NCBI GenBank assembly: GCA_003254905.1 | Contig: QANU01067059.1 | Span: 6,684 to 70,683 of the forward strand | Origin: Nissolia schottii | Taxonomy: Eukaryota; Streptophyta; Magnoliopsida; Fabales; Fabaceae | Direction of reading: 5' to 3' | DNA: 64,000 nucleotides | Shown here: positions 25,501 to 37,053 of the stretch, in pieces | Position numbering within the stretch: position 1 is the first letter of the stretch | Layout of the letters: each line of letters starts with the position of its first letter | The notes under the pieces: model-generated | The model's input: the letters and a program-made list of their open reading frames with translations, nothing else | What the model was told of the DNA's origin: nothing | The model's database searches: none | Program-made: the position numbers and the translations under genes

Positions 25501-28431
25501 GACGTGTGAAAAGGAGGAATTTGGATGAGTGTGATGGCAATACTCTCAGCAGTAGCCGAAGTAGGAAGGGAAAAAGTGTCCAAAAATCATCGAGGAGGAA
25601 AACTTCTAAATCAAAATCTTCCAGACCTCAAAGAGCTGCTGCACGCAATGCTCTTCATTTATTTTCAAAAATTACAGGTACACCAACTGATGGAGAAGAA
25701 GATAGTTTGGCTGGTGATTCTTCAGATAGTGAATCAACACTGCAAGAGTCTAATATTGACAGTGATGAATCTGGTAGACCTTTACACAGTGACCAACTGA
25801 AATATTCAAAGGGAAAAGAAGTATCAATGTATGAATCAGAGGACATGAAATCTCGTGAATTAACTGAGACTGATGTGAATGCAGTGAACAAAAGGAGATT
25901 GGTTTTCAAGTTGCCAATTCGTGATTCATCTAAACCCATGCATGAATTTGACAATCAAGCTGAGTTGGTTGGCTCATCATCAAGAACTGCCCAGGAAGCT
26001 CATGATGTTAACAGGAGTGGAAATTACCACACAATTGAAGGAACACATCAAGTAAACCTCAGTCATGAAGTAGACCATGTAAACTTGCTGGATAAAATTA
26101 GATGGGGAGTGGTTAGGGCTCGTTCTTCTAAACCTCTTAGAGTGGGAGAAGCGGTGCCATCAAATGCAAATCCTGACTCCATTGAATGTCTTAATCATCT
26201 CACTGAAAAAGAGAAAGTTGAAGAGGAGAAGGAATTTGGTCCATTGACCCCTCCTTCAGAAATCCAAAATGAAGAGGATAAGGTAGATAGTTTGATGGGT
26301 GTCAACGAGAATTGTGACGGTACTACTTCACGTCCTTTTAATCCTTCTGAGAATGGGGAAGAGCTCACAGCTTCCAGCAATTGTAGTAATAGAGATGAAT
26401 CAGTAGTTTCTGCTTGCATGATTCCTCCAGATACAATTCCTGCATTCATCAGCCATAGTGGGGCTGAGCAGCTACCTGAACCAAATACTGGGTTTCCTTC
26501 TGTTTCAACAAAGCTAAGGTCAAAAAGAGGTTCAAGGGATCCTGAGTGTTCATCCAAGCATGAAACAAAATCTCCAGTGCTAAAGAATGGTTTATGTAGC
26601 ACTAATGATATCAATAATTTGAAAAGCCAACAATGTATGGTTGTCGTGGAGGATGACAACAAAACTAAAGTAATATCTAATCAGGGAGAAAATGGATCGC
26701 AAGAAATAGATGCTCAGGTTACACAAAATAGTACTTCAAATGATTCACTACAGCCACAATCACGAAGAGATAAAATGTTTAAAGCTGTTTATAAAAGATC
26801 AAGATCACACAGGGCTGTGACTAATTTATCTGGTGGTTGTGGGTCAGGAGAATCGACTTCTAATGGGAGTAAAAATAATTTCAATGCAGCAGTGGATTTC
26901 AGTAATGGCACAAATGGGGCTGCTCATAACAATGGATCCGTAGTGTTAGAGCCATCTGTGAGTGACCTGAATAATAATGAGGGGAATCGTCTTGAAGTGC
27001 AGCAAGGACGTGAAGATTGTATGGAGCAAGGACATGAAGATTGTATGGTTAGAAGTCAACATAAAGTGTTCACCATTAGAGGAAAATTTGCAGAAGAAGA
27101 AAAGGGTTCTAGTTCAAAACTGACTGTCGGTTTGAGGTCCACTAGGAGCCGAAGATCTAGTTATAGTATTCATGAAATTCATGAAGCTAGTCCTATAGAT
27201 ACAAGGAAACCGTCACCAGCAACTAAAGGATCATGGTTGCTGTTATCGACTCACGAGGAAGGATGCAGATACATTCCACAACAGGGAGATGAGGTTGTTT
27301 ATTTGAGGCAGGTTAGTCATAGGATAACACCTACTACATTTGATAATATACTTCTGCATATTTGCCGCATTTTTGCTTTGACTGGTTTTAATTTTAAAGG
27401 CTGATTGATGTGTTTACCTATTAAAAAATGTTTTTCAGGGGCACCAGGAGTACATAGATAGTTGTCGCCGCAAAAGAGAATCAGGGCCTTGGGTATCACT
27501 TAAGGAACATGTAAGAGCAGTAGAATATTGTAGGGTTCAAAGGCTTGAGTATGCTCATGATTCGGGGTCTGGCGATGGCTGCTGCAAAATGACCCTTCAG
27601 TTTGTAGATCCTACTTCAAGTGTTTTTGGCAAATCTTTTAAACTGACTTTGCCAGATGTGACTGGTTTCCCAGATTTTCTGGTTGAAAGAACCAGGTTTG
27701 ATGCTGCTATGCAAAGAAATTGGACACGCAGGGATAAATGCAAGGTTTGGTGGAAAGATGATAGTGAGTCCGATGGTAGTTGGTGGGATGGTCGAATTAT
27801 GTCTGAGAAAGCCAAATCTACTGAATTTCCAGACAGTCCATGGGACAGGTATAATGTTCGGTACAAAAATGACCATGCCGAAACACATTTTCACAGTCCT
27901 TGGGAGCTTTTTGATGCGGATACTCGATGGGAACAACCTCATATTGATGATGAGACAAGAAATAAGCTGTTATCCGCACTCACCAAATTACAGGAATCGG
28001 GCAGTAAAGTACAGGTATCATCTTAAAATTTGATGGCAGAGTTTTGAGTTGTTCTTGCAGGTGAATGTAAATATTTACTACTATGCTATTAATATTCAGG
28101 ATCGATATGGGGTTAATGAATTGAAGAAAATTTCGAACAAGTTGAAATTTATAAACAGGTATTCCATCTAGCCTTTTTGAAGTGGCATTATGTGGTACAT
28201 CAACATTTACTTGAAGATATCTGGTAAATTTGCAGGTTTCCTGTTCCTGTCTCTCTTGAATTGATACAGTCACGGTTGGAGAACAATTACTACCGTAGAT
28301 TGGAGGCACTGAAGCATGATGTGACAGTTCTACTGTCTAATGCCACCTCATTTCTGGAAAAGGATGCCGGGCCGTCAGCAAAAATTAAACGGCTATCAGA
28401 ATGGTTCACGCGGACATTTTCATCTTTATAG
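13504..28431 (+). CDS. PHIP/BRWD-like WD40-bromodomain chromatin protein
   Basis: Nuclear chromatin reader of the PHIP/BRWD family (plant relatives At5g49430 and At2g47410). 23 coding exons, all in phase: 13504-13844, 14121-14275, 14470-14709, 16682-16791, 16892-16969, 17077-17183, 17788-17882, 17966-18081, 18775-18878, 18967-19044, 19202-19280, 19442-19610, 20559-20629, 21943-22023, 22107-22177, 23849-23945, 24031-24090, 24817-24871, 24992-25392, 25476-27311, 27439-28014, 28100-28158, 28236-28431. The product is 1724 aa. In order: a LisH-like N-terminus (about 45-85, LREVYFLIMHFLSAG); eight or so WD40 repeats (about 235-660, e.g. RGHRNAVYC, GSDDRLVKIW); an acidic/Ser stretch; basic nuclear signals (RRSKRKKQK, RRVKRRN); a 612-codon exon of disordered sequence (837-1448); a cryptic-Tudor region (about 1430-1630, CKVWWKDDSES, SWWDGRI); and a short bromodomain half (1660-1724, PVPVSLELIQSRLENNYY). 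Relatives are about 1520-1680 aa. The ATG is the first after the leader intron. No damage seen. Confidence 0.95.
14710..16681 (+). other. Long intron (1972 bp) of the PHIP-like gene
   Basis: Intron after the third coding exon. It holds T-rich and A-rich sequence with a segment near 16180-16480 (TTATTAAAGAGGAAAGGGG and following) that looks like an old dispersed repeat, and a related phrase near 15840-15880. No ORF with a recognisable domain and no readable target duplication. Confidence 0.5.
22178..23848 (+). other. Long intron (1671 bp) with repeat fragments
   Basis: It contains two partly similar direct segments around 23015-23085 and 23130-23175 (both with CTGTGTGC and TTTACCCAGAAT). After a poly(A) run at about 23626-23640 comes a phrase CCCCACCTAGTGGGTAAAG (about 23666-23684), which resembles the 3' tail of plant SINE-like retroposons. 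Too degraded to delimit. The other introns of this gene look ordinary. Confidence 0.35.
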
Positions 28432-29500
28432 CTCTTAGCTTTCAAGGCACATAAGGGAAGTATTAAGGCCAAAGCAGCTCATCTATTTAATTTTTAGGCT
28501 TACATTTTTTGTAGATAGATTTTTTTTATTGTACCTTTGGATCAGTTTTTTCTCGTTTACTGAACTAGCTGCTGAGTGTAGGGATAGGAATATCGGGATA
28601 TAGTTGCAGTTTGCTGTGGAAAATTTCTGCGGCTACATTCATTGTTGTATAGATACCTCATTCATAGCAAATGCAAAATTCGCCATTCAGTTTCTGGTCC
28701 TGTCTTCTGATTAATTGCTGTGGCTAGTCCACTTTTGATGATTGGCGTTTCTAGAAAGTACTTTAGAATGGCGTGTAATCAGAACATGCAGAGATGACGA
28801 GGTGTGGTCATCGATGAATGTTCTTTTGATTAATTAGCCTAAACTGTAAATGTCGACTACAATATCTTAAATTATAAATTATTGTTTATTACAAATTATA
28901 AACACAGGATGCTGCATTTTATCAACAATACCATCTTATTAAAATTATAAAAGTTTTAACATTTTCAGAAATATTCTTCTTGTGGCTAGTATTAATAACT
29001 CCATTTATAAGCATATAAGCCCGCGCATCTCTTTCTAAATCAGTTGACTTCTTTTATACAGAAAATCGGGTAACCTTTATTCCAAATTCCAATCAAATGT
29101 ATTGTCTATAAAGGCCTGGCATTATGAAAACCAAACCGCAGTCAGTGTAAGAATATGAGAAGGTTATTGTTGAAATTATTTACTAGCCAGCAACCACTCG
29201 AAACATCACACGATAAAAGGCAACTACATAGACCAATTTGCCATGCTCACATGAAAATAAAAAAACAAAATTATTCATAAAAAAACCACTTCAGCAAAGA
29301 AAAATGATAGTGTTAGAATTCTCGCATGAATTTAATTCTAAATGATGTGACATGCATAATAAATAAGTCATTCCACTTTATTTTATCCAATTACCATCCT
29401 AGTTTTCTTTCATAAAATTTGGCATTATAGCATTACTCTTGCAGAAAACATTATTGCATAGCACAACATAAAGAACAGCATTTTGATTCTCCTTTTTGCC
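28432..29500. other. 3' region of the PHIP-like gene and intergenic spacer
   Basis: The 3' untranslated region probably reaches to around 28.7 kb (T-rich stretches at 28500-28550). Beyond that the DNA is AT-rich spacer before the 3' end of RPB9 copy A. No ORF, repeat structure or RNA gene is evident. Confidence 0.5.
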
Positions 29501-29514
29501 TTGCCAAACAAGAA

Positions 29515-29768
29515 AGGTCAGCTCTATCAAAAAAAATTATCAGCAATGAACCACAAGGATCCGTCCATTAACATTACGTGTTTGAAAAAGCTGTAAGATT
29601 ACCATCATATCAGAAACTACAGTTAAACAGCCAGCAGCCTAGCACAAATACTAAAGCGTGATTATCCTCGCACCAATCAAGTTTTATATCGCTACAAATT
29701 CACTTTTCCATCCAAGATTAGATGACAAAATATGTTGAATCTGTCCAATGTGGAACCTTGAGCTACCC
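29515..29768 (-). other. 3' flank of RPB9 copy A (duplicated in copy B)
   Basis: This stretch matches 36855-37053 downstream of copy B: phrases such as ACTACAGTTAA, CAGC-AGCAG, GATTATCCTC and CAAGTTTTAT-TACAAATT recur in the same order. It marks the minimum left edge of the unit that was duplicated. It probably includes the 3' untranslated region. Confidence 0.6.
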
Positions 29769-32080
29769 TTATTCTCTCCATCGGTATCCACAGTTTGGGT
29801 TGCAGCAAACGAAAAAAAGTGTCATTCCTTCTTCCCCTCTGGCAGTAGCCTGCATACATTAATATATATATATATTATAAATGAAAATCCATGCAAATAA
29901 AAAATCCATTGCCATCCCTATGTGCAATTGTCAAGTTCATAACCCTAAACAGCTCATGGGGGGATTTGATGACATGAGTGATCCAAAGCATAATACTTGT
30001 ACACTACCACACATTATCAAATTGCCAATACTTAACATATTCTATAATCTAAAATCATTTAGGCCGTTTGAGTTGGAGACATTTCATTCCCTACTTAACC
30101 TTGATCACAGACAAGCTTCCCTTCAAAAGCAAAAGATATTGAGTAAAACCTTAGTCTAGTCCTCCAATTATACAGTGGTCACCACATTAATCCTCCATAA
30201 AAATTTGTCGCCAGATTAGTCTTTCAATGATTAAAATGTCATCACATTAGTCCTTTTGTAAGTCAATGTAAAAAAATTAACTAATGGAAGATGTAGTATG
30301 GAAAAAGTGATGTATACAATAAACTTAACATCTAATATCTATGACAATAGTAACCTTAATTTATATCTATACTTTCAAATGACAGCCTTACAAGCCAATC
30401 AAAGGTTGGCTTCGAAGACAGGTGGTAGCACTTTAATTGTCTTCGAAGACTGTTACATGATGATATAAACATAAATTAAGGTTTTACTATTGTTATAAAT
30501 GTTGAGTTAATGGTGTTTAGAATAATGAATGTGGGATGTGGCTCTTGAGTTTATTCATGTGATTAGTGTGGCATTGGAACCGCATAGTGTCTAGGAAATA
30601 GCTCAGTATTAATTATGAAGTCTTGAAACTAGACATACATTTATTCCCTATTGCACTGAATATATTGCTTACAGGTACCTAAGTATTCATATGTATTCAT
30701 CCTATTTGAATCAATCTTATTCTTCAATACATCTTGCTACTCCTCTCCTCCTCTTTTACCCCCTCACAAATTCAACAGTACACAACTTTTTACTGTGCTA
30801 CATCACCTTTCGTTAGTTGACTTTCTCAAGGTGGCCAACAAAAGGACTAATGTAATGACATTTTTCATCATTCAGATTTGAGACTAATCAAGTGACATTT
30901 TTTCGAAGGACTGATCTTGTGAGTACTATACAATTGGAGGACCAAAATAGGTTTTTACTCCAAACATATTTTTTGTTCTCCTGCAATGCACACTTCTTCA
31001 AAATTAAGAGGGATAAAGTTGAAAGCTAACACCAACTAGTTAATATAAGCATTAAATCAGTAAAATGAACATGATTTTCATCAAGTCCATATGACTAACT
31101 CCCTGTCATTCTTTGCGCACACAGGACAAGGGAGTATCCCTTAATTGCGGAAGTAACATTTTACTTGTGAGTGAGAAAGTCATAAGATTTGTAGCATGCC
31201 CTATCTTTGACCACACTCTTCCCCCTAAGCATCTTAATACCAATTAAATAAAAATAAAAAGCAATTCTCCCGTATCCTAATCATTAGTCAGTCCACAAAA
31301 CAGTGACTTTACCTGGAAGAAGACAGCTTCTCCGTGGCCACATTGTGTGCAACGAACTGCCTTGGTACGAGGAAGAGTTGGATCCGCAGCTACATCCTGC
31401 AGCACCTGAGTTCGCTCTCCAACGGAATGATGTATCTCATTTCTATACACACAATTGTTATCAGCAACCTCCTGAACAAACAGCCAAGAACAACAAATCA
31501 AACAAGCACAATCCCAACTAAGTTGCAGACATGGGAACGGTGCAAAGTGGTCACACCCAACACCATATCCATAAGAACAACCAAAGGCAACAACTTGCTA
31601 CATAAAATAGCATAGCATGAATCATACATACACAGCACTTTCATTCCCTTCCTATCAATGATTTGGTAAACACAATTAAACAAAGGAATTTTTTTGGGTA
31701 AAACATAGTTGCTTTCTATCAATAATTAGGTTAAAAAAACTGATATTTTTTGGAGTAAAAACTAGTTGCTTGGCATCAATGGCTTAGGCGGCCAAAAGGG
31801 GTGAATGGGAACCTGGTGATCGCAATTGCGGCAAGCGTAGAGAAGAATCTTCTGATCCCTGTCTTCCTTAGGGTACAGAATGTTGTTGCTGAAACAAAAC
31901 CCACTTTTGATTAATTATTTATCGTAAGCATTTCAACAAATAGCTTATAATCAAACTTTAGACAGCTTAAGAAAGCAATTAATTCCGCAAAAATTCTCTC
32001 TTTCCAGTCATGCATAACGAAAGATAATGGAAGAGAGGAACGGGTAGCAACCATTCGCGGCAAAACTTCATGGTACTCAT
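29769..32080 (-). CDS. NRPB9: DNA-directed RNA polymerase subunit RPB9, copy A
   Basis: Small zinc-binding subunit of RNA polymerase II (in plants shared with Pol IV and Pol V), on the polymerase jaw/lobe and acting in start-site choice, fidelity and elongation. Four exons (minus): 32080-32052, 31888-31813, 31471-31313, 29849-29769, all in phase. The product is 114 aa, the same length as Arabidopsis NRPB9. N-terminal zinc ribbon: C7, C10 (FCREC) and C29, C32 (CRNC). Then the linker HHSVGERTQ and [13 protein letters not shown]-terminal TFIIS-like ribbon: CTQC, then VCCNPNC. The last residues read CGYRWRE; most homologues have His where Tyr stands, the one notable change. The start ATG gives MSTMKFC as in Arabidopsis; a (TCT)n run sits in the 5' leader just upstream, cut off from the frame by a stop. 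The third intron contains a MITE (30141-30961). A paralogue lies about 7 kb to the right on the same strand. Confidence 0.95.
30141..30961. mobile_element. Mutator-like MITE with long inverted ends
   Basis: Inverted ends of more than 100 bp: left from GAGTAAAACCTTAGTCTAGT, right (reverse complement) GGAGTAAAAACCTATTTTGG, both continuing with GTCCTCCAATT and ending with ACATTAGTCCTTTTGT. The flanks are AAAGATATT (30132-30140) and AAACATATT (30962-30970), 8 of 9 matching, the 9-bp target size of Mutator-like elements. No transposase ORF. It lies in intron 3 of RPB9 copy A. The homologous intron of copy B reads straight through at AAAATACTTTTTT (about 37955), i.e. an empty site, so the insertion followed the gene duplication or was never present in copy B. 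Confidence 0.8.
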
Positions 32081-34497
32081 CTTGACTAGGTGAAGAAGAA
32101 GAAGAAGAAGATTCTAAACGCACACCTCCAAAGTTCCGATGGTCTCTGTTTTGCTCGTTTGCGCGGGTTCTTCTTGCTACGCCAAAGCAGCTTCCCTTAT
32201 GCACTGTGGGCTATATTAAACCGACGCAGCCTTCTGTTCTTTGCTGGGTCAATTCTTTAAGCCCTAACCCGGTCCGGCAATAACCTAACTAGTGATCAAC
32301 TCAACTCGACTTTGAAATTTTAAGATTTACACTTTATATATAATCAAATCATAAATTTTATAAGTAAGAAACAAAATTTAAAAGGTAATTTGATATTAAT
32401 TTATATGCACTTGTAATGTAAAAGAGTTTTATGCTGTTATCTAATCATGTGTTGTTATGTGAGAGACCTTTGAAGTAGTATGTATAAGACTCGGCCACTT
32501 TTACTTATGTGACACAATATGCTTAGATGATAGTATAAAACTCTTTTACACTATAAGTAGATAGAAATTAATCTCGATTTTATAATACATGCTTCAAAAT
32601 ATATAAATCATATTAATACAAAAATAATATTATGTTTTGTAAAATACATTAGTTGGAGTTTATACTCTTATAATTTATTACTAATTATCCAAAGAAATTA
32701 TAATTTTTAGATAATTATTCAATTTTGGGTCAACTCCAATTAACTCGAAACGTGACCCACCCGGTATAAAAGTGTGCCAGGTCAAATTCATAATATAAAT
32801 TTTGTTAATGAAGTTTTGGGTCAGACTAATCATTAAGTTAGGTCAAATCAAATTATTGGGTCGTGAGATCTAGCTGTTGGAACAAATTGAGGTGCCAAGT
32901 TGACGAAGTCATGAAAACTTATTACTAGGAAAAAGAAAAACTCATTTATTTCAAATTTTTTCGTTTGTATGTAGTCTAATTTAAGGTATAATCTAGTTTT
33001 AAATGCATCAAGTTCATAAAATACTACCAATGGTCGGTTGATTCACGTGGTTCAACATTTATTTCTTTTAAGCAAAATCTCATATTCGAGTCTTGTAGAT
33101 GAACTAGCTAGATCAGATAGAGTCTAGTATGCTTCAAACATTACCTATTGCAATCAAAAAGTAATTTGCATAAAATGCTAGTTTGATTTAAGGTATAGGT
33201 TAGTGTGAGTTTTTCTCAGGGTTTTTTCGGGAGCCAAAACAATGTTATTTTAGCTCTTTTAATGACTTTCTATCATATTATTTTACAAGTCAAATCTTAA
33301 CTAGCGAAATTTTATATTTTTTTGGGTCAACAACGATGTTATATTTTTTTTGGGTAGATAATATTCTATCTTTTGGAGGTGTTTTAGCTTTTTAGGAGTG
33401 TTTCGGAAATTTCAATAATCGGATAAATAAGTACCATTGAGACGGGATAAGTAACTAACAAAATCATTTGAAATTAATTAACTTTTTCAAAAAAAAACTT
33501 AGGTATTTTCTCTTTAACAATTACCTTATCTTCTTTCGATGATTCTTTAAACTAATTTTTAAATTAGTTTCAAATCAAATATTATTTAATAATAACAAAT
33601 TAGTTTATTTATAACGTTTAAGATAAATAATTTTATTTTTACCTTGATAATTTAATTTTTCAAGTTCCTAAACACCTAATTTTTTTATAAAAAAAAGTTT
33701 AAACAGAAGAAAAACTCCCGTTTTAAGATGAGATTGACTAATGTTATTTGGCAGAAGTACTAAAGTGGAATGCATGACAATACTTGAAGTAAAAAAAAAG
33801 TGAGTATGCAAATAATTTCACACTTCCTTTGTTTGTAATCTCATCATGCATAAATGTTTCGTGCAAATTATTTTTATACTAAAAAGAATTGCCTTTAAAA
33901 TTTGGACTAGTTACAAATGTACGAAAATATCATGCCAATTGGATTAGAGCAAAATAAATCCTATAACCTTTGCGTCAATCAGTTATCGCGATAATCGCGA
34001 TAACCTTCGTTGACCTCTTAGTGCAAGTCTTAGATAATTGTGAACAAATAAAATAAAATAAAAGAGTAATGTGCAGCTTTCTTGATTCTTGATTTGTTAT
34101 CTTAATTATTCTGTTAACAAATTGTATGAAGATAATTAATATTTTTTGGAACAAAATAGAAAGAAAAAAAATAATATTATTGTCAAATATTATTTATAAA
34201 AGTTGTTAAGAGAATAATTAAACTAAAAAAAATAGGAGGAGAAACATTTTTCAAAATAAATTTAAAACAAAAAGGATTGGCCCAATAATGCATAATAATT
34301 CGATCATAATATATATATGAATCTAGAATCCTTAAAGAAATTTAAAACAAAAAAGAGAACTCTAAAAAAAAAGTGTGAAAAAAATGGCATAAAAGAAGAA
34401 AATTAAAACCTATAAAAAAAAATCCTGAAAAATTATGCACTTTGATACGCAGTCATGAAGCAGGAGAGAATGTAGAACTTTTCTTGACTTCATGCAC
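32081..34497. other. AT-rich intergenic DNA
   Basis: Contains the promoter of RPB9 copy A (first few hundred bases, no clear TATA) and then AT-rich sequence without ORFs. Phrases such as GGGTCAACTCC and GACCCACCCGG around 32725-32880 resemble ends of old DNA transposons but cannot be delimited. A perfect palindrome built of two TCGCGA units lies at 33982-34004 and is listed separately. Confidence 0.5.
33982..34004. repeat. Perfect 23-bp palindrome with two TCGCGA cores
   Basis: The two arms GTTATCGCGAT and ATCGCGATAAC flank a single A, giving a perfect inverted repeat that stands out as CpG-rich in an AT-rich spacer. It may be a protein-binding site or a relic of an element end. No adjacent coding sequence explains it. 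Confidence 0.7.
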
Positions 34498-34899
34498 TTA
34501 ATCTTCTGGTGGCATTGCTATACACCGAAAGAACTTGAGAACAATCTCAAAGGAAGAGATAGAACTTGGACTATGTTGCTTCTTGGGGCTCATTGCGAAC
34601 CACTTGGTTATTCTGTCCTTCATAGACTTCTTTGCAGAGTCATGATCATTCCTAAAGGTTTTGAAAGGGTTGTACATTACTAGGTAGTGTTGCCTCAAGA
34701 GGGCATAGCCCTGATCCTGATGAATGCTGGGACAAACCCTTTGATTTGAAGCGCTCTCTAATTGTTTCTTGCTAGCCAGGTTTCTCAAGAATGCCGCCAT
34801 TTCCTCGGCTTGTCGACAAAACTTGTCATGTTCTTCTTGAGCTCGGTCTCTCCCAATGGCTTCATGGATGGAATTTGGATTTTGACCCATCTTACTCAA
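34498..34899 (-). CDS. Uncharacterised 133-aa protein, single exon
   Basis: I do not recognise this family. The frame encodes a basic, soluble-looking protein with no signal peptide or membrane helix. The N-terminal half is charged and possibly helical (EEHDKFCRQAEEMAAFLRNL, about 22-41), followed by SKKQ. The C-terminal half has a basic stretch (AKKSMKDRITKWFAMSPKKQ) and a Ser-rich segment before a hydrophobic end. Support for a real gene: a clean start, a TATA box (TATAAATA) about 60 bp upstream, and no competing frame. Against it: no intron and no known homologue in my knowledge. It sits between the two RPB9 copies and is not part of the duplicated unit. It may be lineage-specific. Confidence 0.5.
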   Translation of the reverse strand: MSKMGQNPNSIHEAIGRDRAQEEHDKFCRQAEEMAAFLRNLASKKQLESASNQRVCPSIHQDQGYALLRQHYLVMYNPFKTFRNDHDSAKKSMKDRITKWFAMSPKKQHSPSSISSFEIVLKFFRCIAMPPED

Positions 34900-34958
34900 T
34901 CAAATTCAGAAAGCTTTTTGTTTTAGCAAAAGTAATGACCTCGGTTGTTTTGGTATAG

Positions 34959-34966
34959 TATTTATA
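34959..34966 (-). promoter_or_regulatory. TATA box of the 133-aa gene
   Basis: TATAAATA on the minus strand inside CTATAAATACTATA, 60 bp upstream of the ATG at 34899. Spacing and sequence fit a plant TATA promoter. Confidence 0.55.
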
Positions 34967-34969
34967 GAA

Positions 34970-36850
34970 TTCTATATTCTTATTAGAAGTTATCTTTTCT
35001 TATCTATTCTTTAATTTGTTGGTGTAACAATGTTTTAGATAAATTATATATATAGATAAATCAATGAAATGATATAAATTTGAATATCACTCTTAACTAA
35101 TTAAGACTTATTAGTTGCACATGCACCGCATCTAAATGATGATGAGATGATGATGATAAAAAGATACTGAAGATGAAAAAACATTTATCTTAGATGTGAG
35201 TAAAATCTAAAAATTAAATTAATAAAGATTATCTATTAATGAGATCATGGGTGGTTTTTTTTTTTTTTTTTAACCTGATCATGAGTGGTTCCTACTTCAA
35301 TTTTGGGATGATCAATGTAAGCATTCTAGATTTTGAGTAAAATTTTAACTGAGTAATAACTTCCGTAGAGAATCAAATGATAGTTCAAAAGAAAAAAAGC
35401 CTTGAAATGTCACTTACATACACACATATATATGCATGATTACTTTGAGTATAATTACATTGTTGAATAATATTTTATAAAATTTAAATTTTATTGACCC
35501 AACTGTTAAATTAGAACTAATTATCATTTAGAATTTTAAATCATTTGTGTGAAACTTAAAAAAGTTGAATATTAATGATGTGACCAAATTAATCTTATTT
35601 TCATACATTTTTAAAATATGTATTACATCAATTTTAATGCACGTAAAAAATATATCATACAATTTTAGATTAATATAAAATAAGTTTGAAAAGCTGATTT
35701 TAGATCACATCTAGTTAGTTTCTCATTTTTATGATTAAAATAAAATTTGTTTTGAAAATTTGATTCCAAATTTTTTAAAAAAATTTATATTAATAATAGG
35801 AGGAAATTATTATTTTTTAGTGAAATTTAGGATGGCAAAAAAGTTCACACCAAGCAGGATAAAAACCTTTAAATATAATATGGACAACAAAAAATAATGA
35901 TGACATAGACAAATTAATAATCTAAAACTAACCTGCTTGTCATTTTGGTTTGAAATAAAAATTGATAAATAAAAAACAAATAATTTCTTATAGATAAAAG
36001 TTGGTAGGTTGAAGAACATCGATTATTTCATTACGGTCAAAGAATGTCGTTTGACTCTTCAAGTGCTTATATACTTACAAATACAAACTAAAGTAGGGTC
36101 AAAACATGTTTCTTAACTTTTTGAGTTCTTACAAAAATACTTATAATTTACATATTAGAGTATGCCTTACATTGTAACGATAATCAAACTTGTTTACATA
36201 TGAAAATACAAGGTTGATCCTCAATTGATTCAACCATCCTTAGCTAAAAGTAATTTGTTTTTGTTTATATATGATCATTCGATAAAATAACTTACATGAT
36301 CATAAATCACATTTAATATATGGTCCAAAAATATCATGAATCATTAATTTTAAATTTGCAGTATTTAAAAATATATAAAATAAAATAAAAAATCAACAAG
36401 TTCATAATGTTTCTAAACCACGCGCTTCCTAAACAACAGAAAATACGATAGGTGATTGAAATAAAGTATGCCCCATGCCATTAATGCATTTTTCTAACAA
36501 GATATTTTTCCTACCATGAGAAATTCTTTTATCTCCCACAGAGAAAAAAGAACCATGTTTCACATCGAGTAAATGCCATTAATCGTGCTTGAGAAAAGAA
36601 AAAGTAATGGAAAGAAAAGAGTGATCAATGGTATTTAATTAGTGTAGAGCCCGACTCTTTGCTCCATGGAGGATAAATGAATTTCTCTCCTACCACAAAG
36701 CATTTTCCTTAAAATTAAATTCTAGAAAGAGTTAAAACTGATTAACTCTAACAAGCCAAACTCAAACCTAACAAGCGACTCAACATGGAAAGGAAAAAAA
36801 AAAATCAATCTTGTCTCAACCCCACATGGCTTTTAGCATCAACAAACCAA
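34970..36850. other. AT-rich intergenic DNA
   Basis: Very AT-rich, with T runs (for example near 35256-35270) and no credible ORF, RNA gene or readable element. It separates the 133-aa gene from the 3' end of RPB9 copy B. Confidence 0.5.
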
Positions 36851-37053
36851 GCAAATTCAGCCCTATCCATAAAAAACTATCGGCAATCAGCTACAAGGAT
36901 TTGTCCATTGACATTAATCATTGTATCATCAGGAACTACAGTTAACAGCTAGCAGTCCGGCACAATATGATTATCCTCCTCTCAACCAAGTTTTATAAGA
37001 CTACAAATTTTCTCTCTTCCATCTAAGGTTGGACGACAAAAGTTCAATCTATC

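Noticed and set aside
26195-26662. 155-codon antisense frame in the giant exon of the PHIP-like gene
   Set aside because: Ser/Leu-rich shadow of the sense frame; no promoter, domain or splice support.
31911-32204. 97-codon antisense-side frame with a Ser run
   Set aside because: It overlaps exon 1 and the leader of RPB9 copy A in another frame; the Ser run comes from the (TCT)n repeat.
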